Assembly: GCF_029504395.1 (NCBI RefSeq)
Contig: NZ_JAQFIF010000014.1
Span: 22,084-86,083, forward strand
Source of the DNA: Arthrobacter sp. ES3-54
GTDB lineage: Bacteria; Actinomycetota; Actinomycetes; Actinomycetales; Micrococcaceae
Length of the DNA: 64,000 nucleotides
Reading direction: 5' to 3'
This document shows positions 25,891-35,025 of this stretch, in pieces. A program made the position numbers and the translations under genes. Each line of letters starts with the position of its first letter. Position 1 is the first letter of the stretch. The notes under the pieces are model-generated. The model searched no databases and was not told where the DNA came from. It worked only from the letters and a program-made list of their open reading frames with translations.

Positions 25891-25910
25891 GGGGTCTTGC
25901 CGCAAGCCCC
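25891..25910. promoter_or_regulatory. Rifamycin-associated element (RAE)-like palindrome upstream of helR
   Basis: Arms GGGG-T-CTTGC and GCAAG-CCCC flank a central C. Read on the minus strand it is GGGGCTTGC-G-GCAAGACCCC, which fits the RAE consensus as I remember it from Streptomyces rifamycin-resistance genes. It lies 109 bases upstream of the HelR-type ATPase start, with a TATAGG box just before it. Confidence 0.75.
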
Positions 25911-26018
25911 GGTTCAGGCCGCAAAATTGGGAGGCCAACGAACCCACCGGGACCGCGCGCCCGCTCTGCGGGAAGCGATCTCCACCTGGTTCGGCACCTC
26001 TAGAAAAGAGCTGATGAC

Positions 26019-28247
26019 GTGCCCTTGACCACCAGTGCGTTCAACCTTCCCAACCACCTCACGCCCAAGGCCGACCCGATGCTGATCGCCGGCGACGAGC
26101 AGCACTTCGCAGCCATCGCGGAGAGCCTCGAGCAGACGATCGCCGACCTCTCCGACCGTCTCGATACCACGCGCAGGGCGCCCGCCCACCTCGGCCAGGA
26201 GGCGCTGGAGCGGGACGTGGAAATCGGCCGGCTGACCGCCCGCCTGCGCGCCCTGCGCCGCTTCGGTTTGGACCTGTGCCTCGGACACATGGTCAGCGCA
26301 GACAACCCCGAGCCCGTGTACGTCGGACGGCTTGGCCTCACGGACAGCGACGGGCGCCGGCTGCTCATCGACTGGCGCTCCCCCGCCGCCGAGCCGTTCT
26401 TCGGAGCAACCCACGCCAACCCGATGGGTCTGGCAAGCCGCCGCAGGTATCGCTGGACCCGCGGCCGAATCACCGACTACTGGGACGAGGTGTTCACCCC
26501 GGACGGCCTGGTTGGGCACGCCGCCCTCGAGGACCTTTCCGCCTTCATCGCCAGCCTGGGCAGCAGCCGCTCCGCCCGGATGCGAGACGTGCTCGGCACC
26601 ATCCAGGCTGACCAGGACGCCATCATTCGCGCGTCATCCCGCGGCGCTCTCGTCGTCGACGGCGGTCCAGGGACGGGGAAAACGGTCGTCGCCCTGCACC
26701 GCTCCGCCTACCTCCTTTACTCCGACCCCCGCCTTGGCCACCGTGGTGTCCACGGCAAAAGCGGCGTGCTGTTCATCGGACCGCACCGGCCCTACCTGGC
26801 CTACGTCGCCGACGTCCTCCCCAGCCTCGGAGAGGAAGGCGTGCGGACCTGCACGTTGCGGGACCTCGTCCCCGAGGGAGCCACCGCAGCGATCGAGACC
26901 GACCCGGACGTAGCCCTCCTGAAGTCGAACGCGGACATGGTGAAGGCGATCGAGCCAGCCGTCCGGTTCTACGAGGAGCCGCCCTCCAAGGGGATGGCGA
27001 TCGAGACGCCGTACGCCGACCTCTGGCTCAGCGTTGACGAGTGGGCCGAGGCGTACGCAGCGCCAGAACCCGGCACCCCGCACAACGAGGCGCGTGAACA
27101 GGTCTGGGAGGAGCTGCTCACAATCCTCGTGGACAAGCACGACGGCGACGACGTCCCGGACGGCTTGCTCCGCAGGGCGTTGGCGCAGAACGCGGAGTTG
27201 GTCGGCGCGTTCAGCAGGGCGTGGCCGCTGCTGAACTACACCGACCTTGTCGGCGACCTCTGGTCCGTGCCCGCGTACCTGCGCATGTGCGCCCCTTGGC
27301 TCCGTCCTGACGAGGTCACTAAGCTGCAGCGCCACGACGCCCAGGCCTGGACCGTGTCCGACTTGCCGCTCCTGGATGCGGCCCGGCAGCGGCTCGGCGA
27401 CCCCGAGGCCTCACGGCGCAAGCGTCGGCAGGACGCCGTCGTGAATGCGGAGCGAGAGCTCATGGACCGTGTGGTCGACGACCTGATCGCGGCCGACGAC
27501 TCCGAACTCCTGGTGATGTCGATGCTGCGCGGGCAGGACTTGCAGGACAAGTTGGGCGACGAGGGTGTCACTCCCAGCGCGGACCCGGACGAGCTTGCAG
27601 GCCCGTTCGCCCACGCCGTCGTGGACGAGGCGCAGGAGCTGACCGACGCGGAGTGGCAGATGCTGCTGCTCCGCTGCCCGTCCCGGAGCTTCACCGTCGT
27701 CGGGGACCGCGCCCAGGCCAGGCACGTGTTCGCGGAGCCGTGGCTGGAACGGCTCGAGCGGGTCGGAGTGACCAGCGTGAATCTGGCGACCCTTGGCATC
27801 AACTACCGAACGCCCGAGGAGGTCATGGCGGAAGCCGAGCCGGTCATCAGGGCAGCCCTTCCGGACGCCAATGTGCCGACGTCTATCCGCAGCAGCGGCA
27901 TCCCCGTCGTCCACGGGTCGACGGCGGAGCTGGGCTCGATCCTCGACAGCTGGCTCGCCGCGCATGCCGACGGGACCGCCTGCGTCATCGGCCCTGGCGG
28001 CATCGAGACCGGCCCGTTCCGGGCGACGTCCCGCGTCAGATCGCTGACCCCGGAGCTGGCGAAGGGACTCGAGTTCGACCTGGTGGTCCTCGTCGACCCG
28101 GAGGCGTTCGGCACAGGCATTGAGGGAGCGGTGGACCGCTATGTCGCGATGACCCGGGCCACCCAGCAACTCGTCATCCTCACAAATCCCCGACGTCGGC
28201 CAACGACCATGACTGCCACCCGACGGTCACGATGTGGGGAACGCTGA
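26019..28247 (+). CDS. helR: HelR-type RNA polymerase recycling ATPase (HelD/UvrD-like)
   Basis: A 742-residue superfamily 1 ATPase. An N-terminal coiled coil (about 20-75) that would reach into RNA polymerase is followed by Walker A GGPGTGKT (215-222), Walker B VDEAQE (535-540), GDRAQ, and the C-terminal ATP-site motif VAMTRATQQLVIL. This is the layout of actinobacterial HelD-like proteins; HelR members displace rifamycin from RNA polymerase. GTG 26019 is the start, since the nearby ATG at 26013 soon stops. The RAE palindrome upstream supports HelR over a repair helicase. The last residues are Arg-rich and atypical. Confidence 0.85.
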   Translation: MPLTTSAFNLPNHLTPKADPMLIAGDEQHFAAIAESLEQTIADLSDRLDTTRRAPAHLGQEALERDVEIGRLTARLRALRRFGLDLCLGHMVSADNPEPVYVGRLGLTDSDGRRLLIDWRSPAAEPFFGATHANPMGLASRRRYRWTRGRITDYWDEVFTPDGLVGHAALEDLSAFIASLGSSRSARMRDVLGTIQADQDAIIRASSRGALVVDGGPGTGKTVVALHRSAYLLYSDPRLGHRGVHGKSGVLFIGPHRPYLAYVADVLPSLGEEGVRTCTLRDLVPEGATAAIETDPDVALLKSNADMVKAIEPAVRFYEEPPSKGMAIETPYADLWLSVDEWAEAYAAPEPGTPHNEAREQVWEELLTILVDKHDGDDVPDGLLRRALAQNAELVGAFSRAWPLLNYTDLVGDLWSVPAYLRMCAPWLRPDEVTKLQRHDAQAWTVSDLPLLDAARQRLGDPEASRRKRRQDAVVNAERELMDRVVDDLIAADDSELLVMSMLRGQDLQDKLGDEGVTPSADPDELAGPFAHAVVDEAQELTDAEWQMLLLRCPSRSFTVVGDRAQARHVFAEPWLERLERVGVTSVNLATLGINYRTPEEVMAEAEPVIRAALPDANVPTSIRSSGIPVVHGSTAELGSILDSWLAAHADGTACVIGPGGIETGPFRATSRVRSLTPELAKGLEFDLVVLVDPEAFGTGIEGAVDRYVAMTRATQQLVILTNPRRRPTTMTATRRSRCGER

Positions 28248-28272
28248 GCGGCGCGAAGCGACGTGCGGGCGC

Positions 28273-28290
28273 CCGGCGCCAAGGCGCCGG
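28273..28290 (+). terminator. GC hairpin after helR
   Basis: CCGGCGCC, AA, GGCGCCGG: a perfect 8-bp stem 25 bases past the helR stop, without a T run. Likely a terminator between helR and the SDR gene. Confidence 0.45.
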
Positions 28291-28343
28291 CTCCGGCCTA
28301 TCATGGGGATCACGGAACGGAACGCAAGCGGGGGCCGCTAAGC

Positions 28344-29168
28344 ATGATCAACGGACGCGAACGCAATGAAGCGCCGACGGGAAAAGTCGCGCTCGTGACC
28401 GGTGCCAGCCGAGGCGTCGGCCGGGGCATCGCGATTGGCCTGCTGGAAGCGGAATTTCGAGTTTACGGCTCGGGCCGCTCGATCGAGCAGGCGGACCTGC
28501 CGCCGGAGATCCGGCGCCTGCGCTGCGACCATCTCAAAGACGAAGAAACGGCGCACGTGTTCGAAACGATCCGGTCCGAGTGCGGCCGCCTCGATCTCCT
28601 AGTCAATTGCGCCTGGGGCGGCTACGAGAAGATGGTCGAAGATGGAGCATTCACGTGGCCTGCGCCGTTTTGGGACCAGCCGGCGCATCGCTGGACCGGC
28701 ATGATGGACGCCGGAGTGCGCGCGGCATTTGAGTGTTCGGCACACGCGGCGCGCATGATGACGCCACGGCGCCGCGGCTTGATCATCAACATCAGCTTCT
28801 GGTCGGCGCAGCGCCACCTCGGCAACACGATCTACGGCATCGCAAAAGCAGCCACGGACAAGATGACCTCCGACATGGCCGTCGAGCTGAAACCGTTCGC
28901 TGTTCCGGTGGTCTCGCTCTACCCCGGGCTGGTTCGAACCGAGGCGGTCGTGGCTGCGGCGAAAAGCGGCGCGTTCGATCTCTCCACCAGCGAAAGCCCC
29001 GAGTTCATCGGCCGCGTGATCAACGCGCTGTTCCGCGACCCGAACCTGATGGCGCGGACCGGCCAAGTGCTGGTCGCCGCCGCGGTTGCCAAGGAGTTCG
29101 GCGTAGTGGACATCGACGGAAGTTCCCCGCCGGCGCTGACATTGGCGGACATCGGTTTCGAGGAGTGA
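28344..29168 (+). CDS. Short-chain dehydrogenase/reductase
   Basis: A 274-residue SDR. VALVTGASRGVGRGIA is the NAD(P)-binding TGxxxGxG motif, LLVNCAWGG replaces the usual NNAG, and YGIAKAATDKM is the catalytic YxxxK. The order and PGLVRTEAV segment resemble the DHRS1-like group. Substrate unknown. Start 28344 is chosen over upstream in-frame codons because the fold begins about a dozen residues later. Confidence 0.85.
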   Translation: MINGRERNEAPTGKVALVTGASRGVGRGIAIGLLEAEFRVYGSGRSIEQADLPPEIRRLRCDHLKDEETAHVFETIRSECGRLDLLVNCAWGGYEKMVEDGAFTWPAPFWDQPAHRWTGMMDAGVRAAFECSAHAARMMTPRRRGLIINISFWSAQRHLGNTIYGIAKAATDKMTSDMAVELKPFAVPVVSLYPGLVRTEAVVAAAKSGAFDLSTSESPEFIGRVINALFRDPNLMARTGQVLVAAAVAKEFGVVDIDGSSPPALTLADIGFEE

Positions 29169-29315
29169 GCCCCCAGATGATGATGTAGGGAGGCCTTCGA
29201 TCACCCTCGGTTGAGGGCGGCGAGCCGGTGCCGCACTCAGAATCTGTCTCCCCCGCTGTTGGTAGTCTTGAGCGGACTATCGCCTTTCCACCAGACATCA
29301 CTCGAGGTGCAATCA

Positions 29316-30281
29316 ATGACCGCGACAACACCCCCTCCAGGCACCGTCCTTCTCGCCGGTGCCACCGGCGATCTCGGCGGACTAATCCTGCGGAATCTGA
29401 TCGCCCTGGGGGCCACCGTTCGGGTCCTGACTCGACCCGAGACCAACTCAGCGCGGATCGCACAACTACGCGCCCAGGGCGCCGAGGTGGTCCAGGCGGA
29501 CTACGATGATCCGGACGCTCTCCGAAGGGCCTGCACGGATGTTGGCTGTGTGGTCTCGGCGATCAACGGTCTCGACAGCGTTATCCTAGGTGCTCAATCG
29601 CGCTTGCTGGAGGCGGCGGCCGCGGTGGGCGTGCCCCGTTTCATCCCGTCCGATTTCTCAATCGATTACCGTGGTATCCGGCCTCGAAGCAACCGGAACT
29701 TGGAGCTCCGCAGAGACTTCGCTCAGAGACTGGACGCAACTCAAATCCAGGCCACATCGATCCTCAACGGCGCCTTCACCGACATGCTCTCCGGGCAGGC
29801 ACCAATGATCCTGTTCTCACGGCGCCGTGTGCTCTTCTGGTCCGACCCCGACCAGGTGCTCGACTTCACCACCAAAGACGACACTGCCACCTACACAGCC
29901 GCTGCCGCCGTCGACGAGCGGGCGCCCCGTGTCCTCCAGATCGCCGGGGACCAGGTCACGGCAAGGAATCTGGCATCCACCATGACCGACCTGACCGGCA
30001 CGCCATTCCGGCTACTCTACGCGGGCAGTGTTGGTTCCCTGACTGCCATGAGTCGGGCAGTCAGAGCCATCATGCCGGCCTCTACCGAACCGTTCCCGCC
30101 ATGGCAGGGCATGCAGTACTTCGCCAGCATGTTCAGCGGAGACGCTACTCTGCGCTTCATCAACAACGACCGGTACGGAAGGCGGAAATGGACCACCGCC
30201 CGGGACGTTCTGGAGCAGCACCACCAGAGCCAAACGCCACGCCCACAAAGTAGCCCACGAGCGACCGTTCACAAGACATGA
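29316..30281 (+). CDS. NmrA-like NAD(P)-binding protein
   Basis: A 321-residue atypical SDR. VLLAGATGDLGGLILRNLIALGATVRVLTR is the N-terminal Rossmann fold with GxxGxxG, and AAAAVGVPRFIPSDFSIDY is characteristic of NmrA/isoflavone-reductase-like proteins. These act as NAD(P) sensors or reductases. ATG 29316 follows GAGGTG. The C-terminus is a polar tail with no domain. Confidence 0.85.
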   Translation: MTATTPPPGTVLLAGATGDLGGLILRNLIALGATVRVLTRPETNSARIAQLRAQGAEVVQADYDDPDALRRACTDVGCVVSAINGLDSVILGAQSRLLEAAAAVGVPRFIPSDFSIDYRGIRPRSNRNLELRRDFAQRLDATQIQATSILNGAFTDMLSGQAPMILFSRRRVLFWSDPDQVLDFTTKDDTATYTAAAAVDERAPRVLQIAGDQVTARNLASTMTDLTGTPFRLLYAGSVGSLTAMSRAVRAIMPASTEPFPPWQGMQYFASMFSGDATLRFINNDRYGRRKWTTARDVLEQHHQSQTPRPQSSPRATVHKT

Positions 30282-30382
30282 TGGATGCCGCGACCCACCG
30301 AAAACTCATCCTTCGGGCTTAGTGCAACCTGCAGTTCCGGCACGCCGACGGGACGGCCCGCGCCGGGTCCGGAGCGGCGCGT

Positions 30383-31159
30383 TCATTGGGTTGGGCCGGC
30401 AAGGAGCTTTCTGATCTGGGCGAGCTTCGCTTCGGACTCTTCGAGGTTCAGGCGGAGCCCTTCGACTGTCGCGGTACTCGCGTCAGCCACATCGACGGGC
30501 GGTGCGGAATCCTTCTTGGGGGCCAGGAAGAAGTTGGCCAGGTATCCGGTGAACGTGCCGAAGATACCGACACCGAGGACGATGATGCCTGACCCGATGA
30601 CACGGCCCAGATCGGTGACCGGATATTGGTCACCGTATCCAACTGTCGAGATCGTGACGATGGTGTACCAGATGGCGTCCGAGGCGCTAGTGATATTGGC
30701 CCCTGGGGCGTACTGCTCGACGCGGAGCATCGTGAAGCTTCCGAATTCCAGGACCAAAATGCCCATGAGCAACAGTACGTACAGGGAACTGCCGGCCCGG
30801 TCTTTGATCAGCGCGCGGCCGATCGTGCGGACGCCGACCTCGCGGAGCAGGCGGTACACCCTGATCAGCCGGAAGATCCGTAGGATCTTGAATTGCGCGA
30901 CAGGCACGCTGGCCAACAGGTCGGCCCAGCCGAAGTGCTTGAAGAAATAGGCACCCGCCGATGGCGCGGTGACAATCCGAAAAAGGAAGTCGGCGAGGAA
31001 GATCACGCTGAAAATGGCGTTCATCACGGTGAGCACGGTGTCGAGCGACGTGTCCTGCACGACATACAAGAGCACGAGATTGACGATCGACAGGATCGAA
31101 AGGATGCCGATGAAGATCTCGTATCCGGTGCTCTTCAGTTCACTGCGTTCCTTGGTCAT
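30383..31159 (-). CDS. Voltage-gated-type potassium channel (Ion_trans)
   Basis: A 258-residue six-helix channel subunit. The selectivity filter TVGYGD is at 172-177, preceded by the pore helix SDAIWYTIVTIS. FKILRIFRLIRVYRLLREVGVR near 90-112 is an S4-like helix with Arg every third or fourth residue. The C-terminal tail (about 225-258) forms a predicted coiled coil (LRLNLEESEAKLAQIRKLL), probably for tetramer assembly. It should conduct K+ across the cytoplasmic membrane. Confidence 0.92.
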   Translation of the reverse strand: MTKERSELKSTGYEIFIGILSILSIVNLVLLYVVQDTSLDTVLTVMNAIFSVIFLADFLFRIVTAPSAGAYFFKHFGWADLLASVPVAQFKILRIFRLIRVYRLLREVGVRTIGRALIKDRAGSSLYVLLLMGILVLEFGSFTMLRVEQYAPGANITSASDAIWYTIVTISTVGYGDQYPVTDLGRVIGSGIIVLGVGIFGTFTGYLANFFLAPKKDSAPPVDVADASTATVEGLRLNLEESEAKLAQIRKLLAGPTQ

Positions 31160-31210
31160 GTGAGGATTCTGGCACGTAGGCGGCTGCGTAGCCGAAACTT
31201 TTTTGCCCAG

Positions 31211-31960
31211 CTACGCGAGGGCCTGCTCCCAGGCCGCTTGATGCCGTGCGACGTATTGAGCCGCGGCTCGCCAGTGCTCGCCGTGTCCATTGACGCACAT
31301 GTCGGCCCAGGGCTGGAACCCGGTCTGGTTCGAGGACTCCAGAAGATTGAACATCGCTGCTGTTCGTTTCGCCATAACGGCCGGCAGCGCCTTGCGTAAT
31401 GCGCCATCGGCTTCGTATCCGTCAACAACGGCACGCAATCTCAGAGCCGCATTTTCCACTGGTTGCCCGTCGCACAGCTGGCCGAACGACTGCGCGGCGT
31501 AGGCCAAATCCCACAGCCGCGTGCTGGGACCGGCGCCATCCCAATCGATGAACACCCAGCGGTCTCCGATGATCAGGTTCCACGGAGCGAGGTCGTTATG
31601 GCACATCAGGTTCGGATTCTCAGCGGGCAGCAGCATGTTCCAGTCGTCCGGATGGGGAATCACGGCAACTTCACTCGCATCATGGATATGCCGAATCATC
31701 CGGCCAACCCGTAGCAAATCGTCCTGCCCGAGCGGCATCTGATCCAGCGCGAGTACGCCTTCGATGTACTCGACCACATGCCGGTCGTCTGCGTCCCGGC
31801 CTAGGGGCTGAGGAACATCCACGCCTGATGACCGGAGCGCACCAAGATAGCTCTGTACGGCGGAAGAGATTTCCAGCCAAGGTTTTCGGACGGTTTGACC
31901 AACGCGCACGACCCTTGCCGACGCGTTTCCCCCTGTCAGTTCCTGCTCGTCCTCCAACAT
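31211..31960 (-). CDS. Aminoglycoside phosphotransferase-fold kinase (APH)
   Basis: A 249-residue protein-kinase-like small-molecule kinase. LMCHNDLAPWNLIIG is the Brenner catalytic loop (HxDxxxxN) and FIDWDGA the Mg-binding DxD. The N-terminus contains VVEYIEGV, the hinge. Substrate may be an antibiotic, sugar or thiamine-like compound; the sequence does not decide. It lies 51 bases from the channel gene, same strand. Confidence 0.85.
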   Translation of the reverse strand: MLEDEQELTGGNASARVVRVGQTVRKPWLEISSAVQSYLGALRSSGVDVPQPLGRDADDRHVVEYIEGVLALDQMPLGQDDLLRVGRMIRHIHDASEVAVIPHPDDWNMLLPAENPNLMCHNDLAPWNLIIGDRWVFIDWDGAGPSTRLWDLAYAAQSFGQLCDGQPVENAALRLRAVVDGYEADGALRKALPAVMAKRTAAMFNLLESSNQTGFQPWADMCVNGHGEHWRAAAQYVARHQAAWEQALA

Positions 31961-32124
31961 CCCAGAAGGCTACTGGGCGCAGGCCAGATTGGCCAAAGGC
32001 CCGCGTGGCCTTACAAACTGTGGCTGCCGGGCAAATGAGAGAGTCCTTCCTGCCTGTGGATCGGTCAATGGTTGCCCCGGCCAGTCTCCGACGTCGCCTT
32101 GCGCCGATCCCAGCGGCGGACTTC

Positions 32125-33498
32125 CTATGCGATCGGGCGGACGTTCTGATTTGATCGGAAGAGGTTGGTTGGGTCGTATGTGGCTTTGACGGCGGCCAGC
32201 CGATCGTAATTGGCGCCGTAGGCTGCCCTCACGCGCTCCTCCCCCTCTTGGCCCAGATCGTTAACGTAAACCCCGCCCGCGGCGAAGGGCTGCATCGCCT
32301 CGAAGAACGCGCGGGCCCAGCCGACGTTGCGCTCCGTCTCTGCCGGGTCGGCCCACTGGGCCAGGATGAGGAGCTCGCTCTGCGACCGGCGATGGGGAAA
32401 TGCCGTGGCTGCCGGGTCGACCCGGGCGGCCACACCATGTAGTTGCTGCATTCCGATGCCACTCGCCGCTGAAGGCATCTCGGTCGCAAACTGGAGCAGG
32501 ATATCGACGGCGTCGGCGGTGAACTCGGTGAAGAAGCTCGATTTCCAGTAGTGGTTCTGGCCCACCGGAAAGCCCACGTCGTGAGCGCTCTGCAGGACGA
32601 CGTAGTCGGTTGGCACCACCACGTCCACAGCTGGGCCGAGCTCGCGGAGCGGTCGGAGGGCCAGCTCCGCCTCATCATGCTCTCCGCTCCAGCAGACGCC
32701 TACGCCAAACACAGGGCGCCCCGAGGCGTCACACCCCAGACTCGCCGACATCGAGAGTTCGTCCGGACAAGAAGCGGCGAATTCGGGGTAAAACCGCAGG
32801 ACCTCCCCCGTCCGTTCGGCCGGGAACGAGAGCGCCCCGGCAAGAACCGGCCCAACGGGATGCAAACGATAGGTGAACGACGTAACAACGCCGAAGTTCC
32901 CGCCGCCACCCCGGATGGCCCAGTAGAGGTCTACGTGTTGGTCGGGGCTCACCGTCAGCAGCTTGCCATCGGACGTCACGACGTCGGCGGCCAGCACGTT
33001 GTCGCAGGCGAGCCCGTGCTTGCCGTTGAGCCAGCCGATGCCACCGCCGAGGGTCAACCCGCCGATGCCGGTAACCGAGACGACTCCGAGCGGCGTGGCT
33101 AGGCCATATGCCTGTGTGGCAACGTCAAGGTCGGCCAGGAGCGCACCCGCTCCAGCCACGGCGACGCGCCGTTCGGCATCGATCTGAACATTCTTCATGC
33201 CAGAGCAATCAAGCATGAGCCCATGGGCGCCGACGGCGTTCCCGGCCACGTTGTGACCGCCGCCCTTAATGGAGACAGGGAGATTGTTCTCCCGGGCGAA
33301 GGTCACCGCGCGGCGGACATCCTCGGCGTCAGCGGGGCGGACGATCAGGTCCGGACGGCGGTCAATCATCGCATTGAAGACCTTCCGGGCGTCGTCGTAG
33401 CCGAATTCTCCAGGACGGAACAGCCAGCCCCGGAGAGCCGAACTCAAGTCATCAACGACGGATGGGTCAAGCGACGGTGAGGGGGTCTGGGTAGCCAC
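32125..33498 (-). CDS. FAD-linked oxidase, berberine-bridge-enzyme type
   Basis: A 457-residue flavoprotein of the PCMH/BBE family. PVSIKGGGHNVAGNAVG carries the His that binds FAD covalently, and GGLTLGGGIGWLNGKHGLACDNVLA is the second FAD contact. The C-terminal BBE motif is YGANYDRLAAVKATYDPTNLFRSNQNV. The second covalent Cys of bicovalent members seems absent. No signal peptide. Such enzymes oxidise sugars, lactones or secondary metabolites using O2 or other acceptors. Confidence 0.9.
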   Translation of the reverse strand: MATQTPSPSLDPSVVDDLSSALRGWLFRPGEFGYDDARKVFNAMIDRRPDLIVRPADAEDVRRAVTFARENNLPVSIKGGGHNVAGNAVGAHGLMLDCSGMKNVQIDAERRVAVAGAGALLADLDVATQAYGLATPLGVVSVTGIGGLTLGGGIGWLNGKHGLACDNVLAADVVTSDGKLLTVSPDQHVDLYWAIRGGGGNFGVVTSFTYRLHPVGPVLAGALSFPAERTGEVLRFYPEFAASCPDELSMSASLGCDASGRPVFGVGVCWSGEHDEAELALRPLRELGPAVDVVVPTDYVVLQSAHDVGFPVGQNHYWKSSFFTEFTADAVDILLQFATEMPSAASGIGMQQLHGVAARVDPAATAFPHRRSQSELLILAQWADPAETERNVGWARAFFEAMQPFAAGGVYVNDLGQEGEERVRAAYGANYDRLAAVKATYDPTNLFRSNQNVRPIA

Positions 33499-33555
33499 AC
33501 CACGGCACCTTTCTCGATCGAGACCGTCAAGTGCCCGCCCCAGCCGGCGTCGTAC

Positions 33556-34005
33556 CTATTTGACCGTCAGGGAGCCATGCATGTTGGAGTGGTACCTGCA
33601 GTGAAATGGGTAAGTGCCTGGCTTGGATGGCGCCTTGAAGGTGGCAGTACCGCCGTTTTCCTTGACCTCGACATCAAAGAGCGTCGCATCCTGGTCTGCC
33701 GTCACCGTGTGCTCGGCAGTGTCCATGTTGATCACCTTCACCTCCGCCCCGGGGGCCACCGAACCCGGGATCTGGTAGGCGAAGTTGCTGATCGTGATTG
33801 TCGCGGCAGCGGCGTTTGCCGCCCCGCTTCCTGGCCCGGAGGCCGTGGAGCCCGCCGGGGCAGACGGCTCCATCGACATGCTGGGAGATGTCCCGGCCGT
33901 CGTGGCGGGGGCCGACGCCGTAGTTCCGCCGCCTCCCGCACAGCCGCTCACCCCGATCAAAGCCGTGGCCAACACAAGTGCAGTCCGTGTCTTATTGCTC
34001 GTCAT
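33556..34005 (-). CDS. Cupredoxin-domain lipoprotein (type 1 copper)
   Basis: A 149-residue exported electron-transfer protein. The signal peptide ends in the lipobox VSGC (Cys22). A Ser/Thr/Met-rich linker (about 25-65, PSMSMEPS) precedes a plastocyanin-like domain. The copper ligands are visible: His99 (AEHTV) and Cys136, His139, Met142 in FHCRYHSNM. It should sit on the outer face of the membrane. The start at 34005 follows GAGGACGG; the longer frame lacks a signal peptide. Confidence 0.88.
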   Translation of the reverse strand: MTSNKTRTALVLATALIGVSGCAGGGGTTASAPATTAGTSPSMSMEPSAPAGSTASGPGSGAANAAAATITISNFAYQIPGSVAPGAEVKVINMDTAEHTVTADQDATLFDVEVKENGGTATFKAPSKPGTYPFHCRYHSNMHGSLTVK

Positions 34006-34175
34006 GATGTGCCGTCCTCGATGCTGGAGGGGGCTGAGGAAACAGCCCGGCTTCCTTCCATTCTGCATCCAGCACTCTCAAAAAGCACTGCTAAATAGAC
34101 GTCAAGAGGCACGGGCCAATTGCGCGTCATTGCGGCCTGCGACGGCACCGATTGCACCGCATCTCCCGGAAGTGG

Positions 34176-34952
34176 TCAGGGTTGCGCCCTTGCCTTTTGC
34201 AGGTAGGCCAGGAGGCCGGCCAGTTGCTCCGAGGACCATGGCATATCCGCGCTGAGGGCGGCGCTATTGTCCTGCCACATGGAACGGGCGGCGGCTTTGG
34301 TCTGTTCACCTGAATGGAACATGGATCCGATTTCGTCCCATGCCCTGACCCACTCCCGAATGGACGGATCAGAGACCGGCGTCCCGTTCTCGACGTGCCT
34401 GAGGCCCTCCTCGACCAACGCGGCCCATCGGGCTTTGGCGGCCTCGATGCGGTCGCTGCCGAGTTCGGCCCTGCGGTCGGCCAGTTCCTGGCGCTGTTCT
34501 GGTGTGAAGTGGTTTTCGAGCACGGTGATCATCTCCAACGTTGACATGAACTGTTCCGGGGCCGGCATGGCGGCCCCCTCAATGCGTGAGCTATCGATGC
34601 GGGAAAGCAGGTCCCGCAGCCGGTCCTGGACTGCTTGGACCTGCTCGGCGTACCGGCTCATGTGCAGCAATTGCTGTTCCAGGAGGATGCGCAGTGAAGC
34701 CATGTCATCGGCAGGGGTTGCCAACGCGGCGCCGATATCGGCCAGTGGGAGGCCCAGCATCTGCAGCGCCCGGATCCGGTACAGCCGCCGCACGTCTTCC
34801 TCGGTGTAGCGGCGGTGACCGGAAGCGGTCCGCTGGCCTGCTGACAGCAGTCCGATCTCATCGTAGTGATGGAGGGTCCGGACCGTGACGCCACACGCTT
34901 TGGCGAGTTCGCCGATGCTCCATCGGCCTCCGGCACCGCTCGTCTGTTTCAT
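34176..34952 (-). CDS. MerR-family regulator with TipAS-like domain
   Basis: A 258-residue regulator. WSIGELAKACGVTVRTLHHYDEIGLLSAGQRTASGHRRY is the MerR winged helix, followed by a dimerisation coiled coil (about 70-120) and a C-terminal helical domain (LENHFTPEQRQELADRR to MPWSSEQLAGLLAYLQKA) of the TipAS antibiotic-recognition type. Such proteins activate multidrug transporters on ligand binding. ATG 34952 is chosen because it lies seven bases after a -10 box, i.e. at the expected transcription start, with no ribosome site. Confidence 0.85.
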   Translation of the reverse strand: MKQTSGAGGRWSIGELAKACGVTVRTLHHYDEIGLLSAGQRTASGHRRYTEEDVRRLYRIRALQMLGLPLADIGAALATPADDMASLRILLEQQLLHMSRYAEQVQAVQDRLRDLLSRIDSSRIEGAAMPAPEQFMSTLEMITVLENHFTPEQRQELADRRAELGSDRIEAAKARWAALVEEGLRHVENGTPVSDPSIREWVRAWDEIGSMFHSGEQTKAAARSMWQDNSAALSADMPWSSEQLAGLLAYLQKARAQP

Positions 34953-34959
34953 AGGCACA

Positions 34960-34990
34960 ACGGTAGATCCTCACGCCGCGTGAGGATCAA
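34960..34990 (-). promoter_or_regulatory. MerR-type promoter with 19-bp spacer and 11-bp inverted repeat
   Basis: On the minus strand, TTGATC (-35) and TACCGT (-10) are 19 bases apart, the long spacing typical of MerR-activated promoters. The spacer region holds a perfect inverted repeat: GATCCTCACGC (34966-34976), C, GCGTGAGGATC (34978-34988). The ATG follows seven bases after the -10. Confidence 0.8.
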
Positions 34991-35025
34991 GGCCTCCCGG
35001 CCGCCTGCGAGAAGTCGTCGCCCGC

